From Agreia sp. VKM Ac-1783 (GTDB taxonomy: Bacteria > Actinomycetota > Actinomycetes > Actinomycetales > Microbacteriaceae), in NCBI RefSeq assembly GCF_900177765.1, contig NZ_FXWI01000002.1, positions 434,001-498,000 on the forward strand: 64,000 nt of DNA, written 5' to 3'. The notes beneath the pieces were generated by a model that saw only the letters and a list, made by a program, of their open reading frames with translations, searched no databases and was not told the DNA's origin. The position numbers were made by a program, and so were the translations under genes. How positions within the stretch are numbered: the first letter of the stretch is position 1; every line of letters begins with the position of its first letter. Shown here piece after piece: positions 1-7,459 of the stretch.

Positions 1-230
1 CCGATCCACGCCATCGAGTCGGTGAACCGGGCACATCCCGACAGCGTGTCCTCGAGGCTCGTCGGCGAAAGAACGCGACGGCCGTCGGCGTACACGGCGT
101 TGTCGACCGTGCTGCTGTGTCGGGGCGAGGGCACCGTGTCGACCTTGGCGACGGACGGCGTGTGCGGGTGAGATCCCGGTCGGAGCGACGACATCGCCCG
201 GAGGGCCTGGGACACGCTGGGCTTCTTCAT
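1..230 (-). CDS. corA: CorA-type magnesium/cobalt transporter, N-terminal part (cut by window edge)
   Basis: The first 76 residues of a protein that runs off the left edge are visible. After a basic, Ser/Pro-rich N-terminus comes VDNAVYADGRRVLSP and then a segment ending MAWIG. This matches the opening of actinobacterial CorA family divalent-cation channels, where the cytoplasmic domain begins with a VDNAVYVDGRR-like strand and continues AWIGLYRP. The pore helices and GMN signature lie outside the window, so the family call rests on the N-terminus alone. The ATG at 230 is preceded by AGAGGTGAC, a reasonable ribosome binding site. The gene diverges from the reductase at 296. Confidence 0.7.
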   Translation of the reverse strand, partial: MKKPSVSQALRAMSSLRPGSHPHTPSVAKVDTVPSPRHSSTVDNAVYADGRRVLSPTSLEDTLSGCARFTDSMAWI

Positions 231-266
231 CGTCACCTCTTCTGCACGCGCCCGGATTTGGGCGGT

Positions 267-278
267 TAACCTTGACAC
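267..278 (+). promoter_or_regulatory. -10 box TAACCT for a leaderless start at 279
   Basis: TAACCT (267-272) ends six bases before ATG 279, the same spacing seen upstream of many other starts in this window. It would place the transcription start on the A of the mini-ORF. Confidence 0.45.
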
Positions 279-299
279 ATGGATGTGAACGAGACATGA
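279..299 (+). CDS. Possible six-codon leader peptide (MDVNET) coupled to the reductase
   Basis: ATG GAT GTG AAC GAG ACA TGA lies directly behind a TAACCT box spaced as for a leaderless transcript. Its TGA (297-299) overlaps the ATG (296-298) of the downstream reductase in the classical ATGA coupling arrangement. The reductase has no good ribosome binding site of its own, so ribosomes terminating here could re-initiate on it. The peptide has no recognisable function. The alternative is that the transcript starts elsewhere and this reading frame is chance. Confidence 0.35.
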   Translation: MDVNET

Positions 300-1342
300 A
301 CGACGACCTGAGCACGGCCGGCTCCTACGTGACCGCCGGAGCAGAATTCACCCGCGACACCAACTACATCGACGACCGCATCACGGCCTTCACGACGGAG
401 TCGGGTCGCGACAACGAAGGACGTCTGCTCTGGCCGGTCGAATCCGACCGCTACCGGCTGATCGTAGCCAGGGGGTGCCCGTGGGCCAACCGCGCCGTCA
501 TCTCTCGGAGACTTCTCGGCCTCGAGAACGCCATCTCTCTCGGCATCGCCGGCCCCGTGCACGACAAGCGCAGTTGGAGCTTCGACCTCGATCCCGACGG
601 CCTCGACCCCGTGCTGCGCATCCCCCGCCTGCAGGACGCGTTCCTGGCACGTTTCCCCGACTATCCGCGCGGCATCACCGTTCCCGCGCTCGTCGAGGTG
701 TCGAGCGGACAGGTCGTCACCAACGACTATCCGCAGATCACCATCGATTTCGCACTCGAGTGGACCGCCTTCCATCGTGAGGGGGCACCGCAGCTCTACC
801 CAGAGCACCTCAGAGCCGAGATCGACGAGATCAACTCCGTGGTCTTCTCCGACGTGAACAACGGCGTCTACCGCTGCGGTTTCGCCGGATCACAGAAGTC
901 TTACGAGCGCGCCTACCGCACGCTCTTCGCCCGGCTCGACTGGCTCACCGAACGGCTCAGCACGAGACGCTACCTGGTGGGCGACACGATCACCGAAGCC
1001 GACATTCGACTGTTCACGACTCTCGTTCGCTTCGACGCCGTCTACCACGGCCACTTCAAGACGAATCGGCAGAAGCTCACCGAGATGCCCGTGCTCTGGG
1101 CATACGCGCGCGACCTGTTCCAGACACCCGGTTTCGGTGACACGATCGATTTCGAGCAGATCAAACAGCACTACTACATCGTGCACACCGATCTGAATCC
1201 GACCCAGATCGTGCCGGTCGGTCCGGATGCGACCGGCTGGCTCGAGCCGTCGGGTCGCGAGGTCCTGGGCGGGCGTCCGTTCGGAGACGGCACGCCTCCT
1301 CCTCCCCCGCCCGCGGCCGAGAGAGTACCGGATCTGGTCTGA
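296..1342 (+). CDS. Glutathionyl-hydroquinone reductase / Xi-class GST family protein
   Basis: The 348-aa protein belongs to the GST-omega/Xi family (YqjG/ECM4-like). These enzymes use a catalytic cysteine to reduce thiol-hydroquinone conjugates and also act as thioltransferases. The catalytic motif Cys-Pro-Trp-Ala is at residues 61-64, and the C-terminal all-helical GST domain (about 170-300) contains the Xi-type stretch with Asn and Tyr residues near FSDVNNGVYRCGF. Actinobacteria generally make mycothiol rather than glutathione, so the physiological thiol partner is probably mycothiol; this is inferred. ATG 296 is chosen over TTG 272 because family proteins begin near here and because of the ATGA overlap with the mini-ORF. 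A proline run lies near the C-terminus. Confidence 0.85.
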   Translation: MNDDLSTAGSYVTAGAEFTRDTNYIDDRITAFTTESGRDNEGRLLWPVESDRYRLIVARGCPWANRAVISRRLLGLENAISLGIAGPVHDKRSWSFDLDPDGLDPVLRIPRLQDAFLARFPDYPRGITVPALVEVSSGQVVTNDYPQITIDFALEWTAFHREGAPQLYPEHLRAEIDEINSVVFSDVNNGVYRCGFAGSQKSYERAYRTLFARLDWLTERLSTRRYLVGDTITEADIRLFTTLVRFDAVYHGHFKTNRQKLTEMPVLWAYARDLFQTPGFGDTIDFEQIKQHYYIVHTDLNPTQIVPVGPDATGWLEPSGREVLGGRPFGDGTPPPPPPAAERVPDLV

Positions 1343-1361
1343 TCCGCACCTACCCCGAGAA

Positions 1362-1407
1362 TCGAGCAGGCGCGGAGCGTCGACCTAGCCCTCCAGCGCC
1401 TGCTCGA
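1362..1407. terminator. Inverted repeat between convergent genes, likely bidirectional terminator
   Basis: A perfect 12-base inverted repeat (arms 1362-1373 and 1396-1407, TCGAGCAGGCGC and its complement) with a 22-base loop spans the gap between the reductase and the helicase and runs into the 3' end of the helicase gene. There is no T-run, so it is either a U-less hairpin or simply an mRNA 3'-end stabiliser. Confidence 0.5.
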
Positions 1408-3505
1408 GAAGGTGCACGAGCGCATCCAGCTGCACGCTGTCGCCCGAGGATACCTCTTCGTCGCTGCCGTCGAGGGCGCGGGCCGCGAGACCCTGTTTGC
1501 TGTCGATGAGCTCGGCGATCTTCGCGTCGATCGTCTGGGCTGCCACGATGCGCCACGCCGTCACGGGCTCCTCCTGGCCGATCCGGTGCACGCGGTCGAT
1601 CGCCTGCGTCTGCTCGGCGGCAGTCCACGACAACTCGGCGAGCACGACGTTCGACGCGGCCTGGAGGTTGAGTCCGACGCCAGCGGCGGTCAGCGAGCAG
1701 ACCGCGACCGAAACGGCGGGATCGTTGTTGAACGCGTCGATCTCCTTCTGACGGTGCAGCGCCGACTGGTCTCCGCGGATGGAGACCGTCTGCAGCCCCG
1801 CCTTGGCGAAAGCCTCCTCAGCCTGGTCCATCACGTCGATGTGCTTGGCGAAGAACACGACCTTGCCCACCGATCGGGCGAGCTGGGCCGTGTAGTCCGC
1901 GGCGAGCGACGCCTTGGCTTGGCCGATGAGCCTCACCATGGTGAAGACGTTGTCTCCGCTGCCGCCCTGAGCCTTCGACTCCTCGACCTCCTGACGCGCG
2001 ACCGCCCGCATGAGATTCTCTGTCGAGACCTCGGCATCCGGGTCTGACTTCGTACGCGCGGCGAGCAGCCTCTTATAGCGAGTGACGAGTCGACGACCGA
2101 GCTCGGCCTCCGCTTCTCTGATCGAGCGGCCCAGATCGTCGTCGAGTTCGACAGGAAGATCGACGATCCTCTTTGCCGGCAGGTCGGCGGCCACGTCGAG
2201 CTTGCGACGTCGCACGATTCCCATGTCGATGACCGCCTCGCGTGCCTCTGAGAAGAATCCGAAGTCGGCGGGGGTGAGCCCGGTCTCCTCGAGCTTCTCC
2301 ATGAGCTGCGGTGTCGGTTTGGTGCCGTCGATCCAGCCCAGGAGCTGCCAGATCGCACGGAAGTCGTCGATGTCGTTGATGAGCGGTGTACCCGTGAGCG
2401 CCATCATCAGAGGGTTGCCGCCCGGCGCCTGCGACCGGATGCGCTCGGCGAGGGCGAGCACGTGCTTCGACCGCTGCGACGACAGGTTCTTGATGAAGTG
2501 CGCCTCATCGACGACCATGCCGCGGAACCCGAGGGTGCTCAGCCAGGCGAGGTGCCGGTCGAGCACTTCGTAGTTCACGATCACGACGTCGGCGAACGCG
2601 TCGAGACCTGCTCCGTCACCGTGGATGACCGTCGCGCGCCGGTAGGGAGTCCACAACTCGACCTCGCGCGCCCAGTTCATCTTCACGACGTTCGGCACGA
2701 CGGCGAGCAGCGGGTATGCGTCGGCGACGGATGCGGCCAGCAGCGACTGGGCCGTCTTTCCGAGACCGGGTTCGTCTGCGAGCAGGAACGAACGGTGACC
2801 CTGAGCCACGCTTGCTACGAAACGCGCCTGGTGTCGCATGAGCTCTTGTCCAGGGGGCGAGAGCCTGTCGATGCGGGGTGCCTCAGGAAGCTCCATGCTG
2901 GCGACCTGACCTCCCGCTCCGTACTCGAAAGCGCGAAACAGCGGCCCGAGCAGCTCCCAGTTCGATAGCCGGCCGTGCGACGAGTGCTTCTGCGTCGAGG
3001 CGGACGAGAAGTCGGGGGCCAGGAACGGGTTCGCGAGCTGCCGCGCCTTCACCGACTGCGGAATGACCTGTCGCTCGGCGAGCTCCGGAGGCAGCATGGT
3101 GGTCTGTTTGGGTGCTTCGACGACGTCGTCGGGCACGTCCACGCCAGCCTCCTCGAGGTACTGCCGGCGCAGCTTCTGTGCAACGGGCGAAATCGGCGCA
3201 TCGTTCTCGAGAAGAGTGATCAGCGAGGTGTCTCGTGCGGCCGTCTTGGCGAGAATCGACCCGATGCCGTCGAGCCGTTTGATCTGCTCGGCGCGGTCCG
3301 CGTCGGAGAGCTCCGGGTTGTTGCGCACGGAGACGCGCTCCTCGCGGGCGAGAAGAGCCACGACGAGGAATTTGGTGCGGTTCGAAGGCGCGACCTTGCC
3401 ACGCTGTGCCGCCGCTTCGACTTCGCGCACCTTGCGCGCGAGGATCGGAATGAGGCCGGTGTTGTCGACGCTCTTGGGTGATCGGCGTCCGCCGGATCGA
3501 GACAT
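1385..3505 (-). CDS. SNF2-family DEAD/DEAH-box helicase
   Basis: The 706-aa protein is an SF2/SNF2-type DNA-dependent ATPase. Motif I (ADEPGLGKT, about residue 241), motif II (VVDEAH, about 331) and motif III (LTGTP) are present. The C-terminal helicase lobe ends with the motif VI region AIDRVHRIGQ, which is characteristic of SNF2 remodellers. The roughly 190-residue N-terminal region is not recognised. The role is ATP-driven translocation on duplex DNA; the target is unknown and there is no restriction or defence gene beside it. The start at 3505 is chosen because AGGAGG sits just upstream (3508-3513), even though the frame stays open to 3628. Bases 3506-3717 upstream hold nothing I recognise. 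Confidence 0.88.
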   Translation of the reverse strand: MSRSGGRRSPKSVDNTGLIPILARKVREVEAAAQRGKVAPSNRTKFLVVALLAREERVSVRNNPELSDADRAEQIKRLDGIGSILAKTAARDTSLITLLENDAPISPVAQKLRRQYLEEAGVDVPDDVVEAPKQTTMLPPELAERQVIPQSVKARQLANPFLAPDFSSASTQKHSSHGRLSNWELLGPLFRAFEYGAGGQVASMELPEAPRIDRLSPPGQELMRHQARFVASVAQGHRSFLLADEPGLGKTAQSLLAASVADAYPLLAVVPNVVKMNWAREVELWTPYRRATVIHGDGAGLDAFADVVIVNYEVLDRHLAWLSTLGFRGMVVDEAHFIKNLSSQRSKHVLALAERIRSQAPGGNPLMMALTGTPLINDIDDFRAIWQLLGWIDGTKPTPQLMEKLEETGLTPADFGFFSEAREAVIDMGIVRRRKLDVAADLPAKRIVDLPVELDDDLGRSIREAEAELGRRLVTRYKRLLAARTKSDPDAEVSTENLMRAVARQEVEESKAQGGSGDNVFTMVRLIGQAKASLAADYTAQLARSVGKVVFFAKHIDVMDQAEEAFAKAGLQTVSIRGDQSALHRQKEIDAFNNDPAVSVAVCSLTAAGVGLNLQAASNVVLAELSWTAAEQTQAIDRVHRIGQEEPVTAWRIVAAQTIDAKIAELIDSKQGLAARALDGSDEEVSSGDSVQLDALVHLLEQALEG

Positions 3506-3717
3506 GCTCCTCCTGTGGAGTGTGGGCCCCGCCGTCCGTGCTCCCTCTGTGGACGACGATGCTTCAGTAACGATCCCTGGCCGGGATCGGTGCGGTCGTG
3601 CTGGCCGGGTAAGGGCGTCGAGCAACATGACATTGTCACGGTCGACGGGGAGAGCGAAGCGGCCCGGCCTTGAGACAGTCTACGTCACCGGTTGTGGGAC
3701 CCACGCCGCCGCCAGTC

Positions 3718-4074
3718 TCAACGACGGGTGGATGCCCTGTCGGGCGCCATGGGCACCTTGATCAGCAGGCCGGCCGCCACGAAGACCACGGCCGCCGCGA
3801 GGTGCAGAACCTGCCAGACGAACAGCTCCAGTTCGAGCGGAACGATCGGGTTCCAGAGAACGACGATCGCGGCCAGAGCAGGCAGCCACCACCACTGCTT
3901 GGCCTGATAGGCGAAGACACCGATGATCGCCGCGAGGATGCTGATCGCATACCGGAAGATGGTGAACCAGTCGCTATCGATCAGCGCGACGCCCGCGAGC
4001 AGGACGATGGCCGCAAGGAGTCCGGGCGCGAGCGCGAGACGAGCAAAGGACGGGTTCGGATAGCGCTGCGACAT
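3718..4074 (-). CDS. Small four-helix membrane protein (DUF6804-like)
   Basis: The 118-aa protein is almost entirely four hydrophobic helices, with a Gln-Ala-Lys-Gln-Trp-Trp-Trp loop in the middle followed by WNPIVPLEL. This pattern fits a family of small bacterial membrane proteins of unknown function (DUF6804 by memory). No catalytic residues are evident. It follows the epimerase gene on the same strand by 12 bases and may be cotranscribed with it. A TAAGCT box lies nine bases before the ATG, so a very short leader is also possible. Confidence 0.7.
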   Translation of the reverse strand: MSQRYPNPSFARLALAPGLLAAIVLLAGVALIDSDWFTIFRYAISILAAIIGVFAYQAKQWWWLPALAAIVVLWNPIVPLELELFVWQVLHLAAAVVFVAAGLLIKVPMAPDRASTRR

Positions 4075-4086
4075 CGTGTCGTCAGC

Positions 4087-5097
4087 TTAACGGGTCGCGG
4101 CGGGTGCCGGCCGCGCGAGGTCGTCGAGCGCCTGCTCGAGAGTGCTGTGACGAAAGACGTAGCCCGCATTCTGCAACCTCTCGGGCACGACCCAACGGCT
4201 CTTCAGAACCAGTTCCGTCTCTGTTCGGAGCACCCACATGGCGAGCTCGAGCATCCATCGGCGGGCCGGCAAGCCGACGGGTGCGCCGACGTTGCGACGC
4301 AGCAGAGCCATCAGCCGCCTGTTGTCGCTCGGCTCCGGGGCGCAGACGTTGACGACGCCGTCGATGTTCGGCCTGTCGCGGATGAACCGCACGATCGCCA
4401 CGACGTCGTCGATGTGCACCCAGCTGAACTTCTGCAGACCCTTCGTTCCCCTCTTCTCGTGCCAGACGCCGGCCCGACGCCTGGCCGCGGACCCGAAGAG
4501 AGAGCGGAACCACCACCCGTCGTGCTGGGTTCCGCCGAGTCCGAGCCGCGCGATGCGGACGAGGGGTGTCAGCGCGCCGCCGCGACCGAGGACGATCGCC
4601 ATTCGGAGGGCGACCCTCCGAGTCTGGGCAAGCTCGCCCGCGAAGAACGCGTCCTCCCAGTCGGTAGCGATCGACACCGAGAAGCCGGTGCCGATCTCAC
4701 CGGTCGACTCTGTCTGCGGCCGATCTTCGGCGTGCCGGTAGATGGTGGCCGTGCTCGAGTTGAGCCAGAGGGCCGGCGGCGACGCGACCCGTGAGATCGA
4801 CTCGCGGAGGATGCGCGTGGTGTCGACGCGAGACCGCCTGATCTCTGCCCGATTGCTCTCCGTGTACCTGCAGTTCACGCTCTTGCCTGCGAGGTTGATG
4901 ACGAGCGACGCGCCATCGATCGCTGCGTCGATCGCCTCGGTATCGTGCCAGCCCACGGCCGGCACCGACCGACCGATGAGACGGACCTCGTAACCCTCCG
5001 CCACGAGTTCGCGCCGCAGCACTTCCCCGATGAACCCGCTCGCACCGGCAAGCACGGCACGGCGGGGGGCGAGCGGGGCAGAGGAGTCGAGTGTCAT
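4087..5097 (-). CDS. TIGR01777-type NAD(P)-dependent epimerase (SDR family)
   Basis: The 336-aa protein has an N-terminal Rossmann signature (VLAGASGFIGEVL, residues about 13-25), a middle region containing LVINLAGKSV and LWLNSSTATIY, and a C-terminal DUF1731-like part. That is the architecture of the TIGR01777/YfcH family of extended SDR proteins, whose substrate is generally unknown. The catalytic Tyr/Lys pair of classical SDRs is not obvious: Tyr follows SSTATI, with His where Lys is expected. The ATG at 5097 fits the family start; the frame stays open to 5136. The gene reads away from the hypothetical gene at 5177. Confidence 0.85.
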   Translation of the reverse strand: MTLDSSAPLAPRRAVLAGASGFIGEVLRRELVAEGYEVRLIGRSVPAVGWHDTEAIDAAIDGASLVINLAGKSVNCRYTESNRAEIRRSRVDTTRILRESISRVASPPALWLNSSTATIYRHAEDRPQTESTGEIGTGFSVSIATDWEDAFFAGELAQTRRVALRMAIVLGRGGALTPLVRIARLGLGGTQHDGWWFRSLFGSAARRRAGVWHEKRGTKGLQKFSWVHIDDVVAIVRFIRDRPNIDGVVNVCAPEPSDNRRLMALLRRNVGAPVGLPARRWMLELAMWVLRTETELVLKSRWVVPERLQNAGYVFRHSTLEQALDDLARPAPAATR

Positions 5098-5141
5098 GCA
5101 TCCAGTCTCGTCGATGCCCCCGATATTCACGGCCACGTCGA

Positions 5142-5176
5142 TTGTTCGAGACCGGCCGCGACGCTAAGTTTTCCTT
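5142..5176 (+). promoter_or_regulatory. Promoter for leaderless gene at 5177 (-35 TTGTTC, -10 TAAGTT)
   Basis: TTGTTC (5142-5147), a 17-base spacer and TAAGTT (5165-5170) form a good sigma-70-type promoter. The -10 ends six bases before ATG 5177. No Shine-Dalgarno sequence is present, so the mRNA probably begins at the start codon. Confidence 0.6.
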
Positions 5177-5584
5177 ATGACCTCTCCTGTGCCCTTCGGT
5201 GCCCCTTCCCCCGCCCTGTTCTCCGGCCCTGAAGGCGTGTGGAACGCCGACCCCGTCGAGCTCGCCGCGCGCCTGTTCGTCGCCGTCTTCCAGCCCCAGG
5301 CATCGGCCCCGTTGCCCCAGCGTGACGTGTCAGACATCTATGACGCGCTCGCATCTCTCGGCGGCTACACGTTGCCTGCCCAGCGTGTCGGCAACACGCA
5401 GCCGCTCGCTCTGACGGTCCAGTTGGCACAGGAGGCCATCCTCATCTGGGAGCGGGCGACCGTTGCCACACGCCTCTCCGCCGGAGCGGGCCCGGTGTCG
5501 CACACGGTGACCGTTCTGCGATTCGGGCCGGGCGTACTCCAGGCGGCAGACCCCGTCGCCGCCCTTCGCGAGCGACTCGGCTGA
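5177..5584 (+). CDS. Hypothetical protein
   Basis: The 135-aa soluble protein contains no motif I recognise. It begins with a Pro/Gly/Ser-rich stretch, has two probable helical segments (around DPVELAARLFVAVFQ and LTVQLAQEAILIWERATV) and ends with an Arg-rich helix. There is no signal peptide or membrane segment. It is immediately upstream of psuG with an 8-base gap on the same strand and is therefore probably in the pseudouridine operon. It has its own leaderless-type promoter. Confidence 0.65.
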   Translation: MTSPVPFGAPSPALFSGPEGVWNADPVELAARLFVAVFQPQASAPLPQRDVSDIYDALASLGGYTLPAQRVGNTQPLALTVQLAQEAILIWERATVATRLSAGAGPVSHTVTVLRFGPGVLQAADPVAALRERLG

Positions 5585-5592
5585 GCCAAGGA

Positions 5593-6516
5593 ATGACGTC
5601 GCCTTTTCGGGTCGCAGCCGCCGTCGCTGACGCGCTGTCCGACGGCCGACCGGTCGTCGCACTCGAATCGACGATCATCTCGCACGGCCTGCCCCGTCCG
5701 CGCAACCTCGACGCGGCGCGCGAGTTCGAGCAGATCCTGCTCTCGCGCGGCGTCACCCCCGCCACGATCGCGGTCCTCGATGGTGTCCCGCGCATCGGCC
5801 TCGATGCGGAGGGGGTCGAGCGGATCGCATCCGAAGACATGGCGAAGGCCAGCGTGCGCGACCTCCCTATCCTCGCGGCGAAACGGATCAGCGGTGCGAC
5901 CACGGTGGCAGCGACGGCGTACCTCGCGAGCAAGGCCGGCGTCCGCGTCTTCGCCACAGGCGGCCTCGGCGGAGTGCACCGCGGTGCGGGCCAGACGTTC
6001 GACGAGTCGGCGGACCTCTCGGCTCTTGCCAGCTCTCCGGTGGCCGTCGTCTCTGCCGGAGTGAAGAGCGTCCTCGACATCGGAGCGACTCTGGAGCGAC
6101 TCGAGACGCTCTCGGTACCGGTCCTCGGCTACCGCACCACGCATTTTCCGAGCTTCTGGCTCCGCGATTCGGGCCACACCCTCGACTGGTCGGTCGACTC
6201 TGCGGCTGAGATCGCTGAGGTCATGCACAGCCAGGATGCGTTGGGCCAGAACCAAGGCATCGTGGTGGCGAATCCCATTCCTCTAGATCAGCAGTGGGAT
6301 CCCGACGAGCACGACCGCATCCTCGACCAGGCCTTCGCCGCCGCTGAAGCTGCAGGGGTGCACGGCAAGGCGGTCACGCCGTTCCTGCTCGCCTTCATCG
6401 TCGAGGCATCGGGCGGTGACAGTCTCGAGGTGAACCTCGACATCGCACGCAACAACGTGCGTCTCGCGGCCGATATCGCGATCGCATGGAGCGAGCGTGC
6501 GTCCACCGTTGATTGA
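5593..6516 (+). CDS. psuG: Pseudouridine-5'-phosphate glycosidase
   Basis: The 307-aa protein is a full-length PsuG (YeiN family). This Mn-dependent enzyme cleaves the C-C glycosidic bond of pseudouridine 5'-phosphate to uracil and ribose 5-phosphate in pseudouridine recycling. The hallmark stretches are ALESTIISHGLPRP near residue 24, the conserved GATTVAAT and FATGGLGGVHRG segments in the middle, and the GYRTTHFPSFW segment, with an NNVRLAADIA end. The start has AAGGA upstream. It overlaps the following kinase gene by 20 bases, so the two are translated together: the kinase makes the phosphate that PsuG consumes. Confidence 0.93.
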   Translation: MTSPFRVAAAVADALSDGRPVVALESTIISHGLPRPRNLDAAREFEQILLSRGVTPATIAVLDGVPRIGLDAEGVERIASEDMAKASVRDLPILAAKRISGATTVAATAYLASKAGVRVFATGGLGGVHRGAGQTFDESADLSALASSPVAVVSAGVKSVLDIGATLERLETLSVPVLGYRTTHFPSFWLRDSGHTLDWSVDSAAEIAEVMHSQDALGQNQGIVVANPIPLDQQWDPDEHDRILDQAFAAAEAAGVHGKAVTPFLLAFIVEASGGDSLEVNLDIARNNVRLAADIAIAWSERASTVD

Positions 6517-7450
6517 TCGCGCCGCCACGCATCTCTCTGCGGGCTCACCGCGCGTCGTCGTTTTCGGCGACGTGATCGACGACATCATCGTCACTCCGAC
6601 GGGCGACATCCGGCCTGACACCGATACGCCCGCGAGCATCGTGCGCACCGCCGGCGGCTCGGCCGCAAACTCGGCCGCCTGGTTCGCATGGGCCGGATGC
6701 CACGTCGACTTCGTGGGAAGGGTGCACGTGACCGACCTCGAACGGCATCGCGCTCTCCTCGTCGAGGCGCGGGTCAGTCCTCATCTTCTCGGCGAACCAG
6801 ACCTGCCGACCGGTGCCATCGTCGTGATTGTCTCAGCTGACGGAGCACGCACCATGCTCACCCAGAGGGGCGCGAACGCCGCGCTCTCCCCGCGCGATAT
6901 CGGGCCGGAGCGTCTCTCGCGCGCGAACCATCTTCACTTCACGGGGTACTCGGTCTTTCGACACGCGCGCACATCCGACTTTCCCGACCTGATCCGCCGA
7001 GCACACGACGCCGCGGTCACGGTGAGCATCGATCCGGGATCGGCCGGCTTCATCGACGACTTCGGGCGCGATCGATTCCTCGATGCCATCGGAGACGCGG
7101 ACATCATCGTTCCCAACCTCGACGAGGGTCGCGCGCTCACCGGCCTCTCGGATCCGGCGGCCATCCTCGATGCTCTGGTCGAACGCTTCGCTCTCGTCGC
7201 TCTGACGCTGGGCCGAGAGGGTGTCGCACTGGGAACGAACGACGGAGTCCGCCTCTGGGCACCGAGCAGGGCAACCCACGCCATCGACACGACCGGGGCC
7301 GGAGATGCTTTCTGCGCCTCGTTCCTGGCCGAGCTGCTGCACGAACCCGTCCGTGGTCGTGACGTTCTTTCGCAAGCCATGTCGATGGGGCTCGACGCCG
7401 CAGCGCGCGCCGTCGCCGAAGTTGGGGCGAGGCCGAGGCCCACCGCGTAA
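6497..7450 (+). CDS. psuK: PfkB-family carbohydrate/nucleoside kinase, probable pseudouridine kinase
   Basis: The 317-aa ribokinase-type kinase has the N-terminal signature with GGSAANSAAW (about residue 53) and the C-terminal signature DTTGAGDAFCASF carrying the catalytic Asp. Fusion-like overlap with psuG makes pseudouridine the most likely substrate, though sequence alone does not separate pseudouridine kinases from other PfkB members. GTG 6497 is chosen because GGAG (6488-6491) lies at proper spacing; TTG 6509 is the alternative. The gene ends in TAA (7448-7450), which also forms the -10 box of the next gene. Confidence 0.8.
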   Translation: MRPPLIDRAATHLSAGSPRVVVFGDVIDDIIVTPTGDIRPDTDTPASIVRTAGGSAANSAAWFAWAGCHVDFVGRVHVTDLERHRALLVEARVSPHLLGEPDLPTGAIVVIVSADGARTMLTQRGANAALSPRDIGPERLSRANHLHFTGYSVFRHARTSDFPDLIRRAHDAAVTVSIDPGSAGFIDDFGRDRFLDAIGDADIIVPNLDEGRALTGLSDPAAILDALVERFALVALTLGREGVALGTNDGVRLWAPSRATHAIDTTGAGDAFCASFLAELLHEPVRGRDVLSQAMSMGLDAAARAVAEVGARPRPTA

Positions 7451-7459
7451 AGTCGTGGT
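7448..7459 (+). promoter_or_regulatory. -10 box TAAAGT for leaderless start at 7460
   Basis: TAAAGT (7448-7453) ends six bases before GTG 7460 and includes the stop codon of the kinase gene. No Shine-Dalgarno sequence is seen. Confidence 0.45.
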
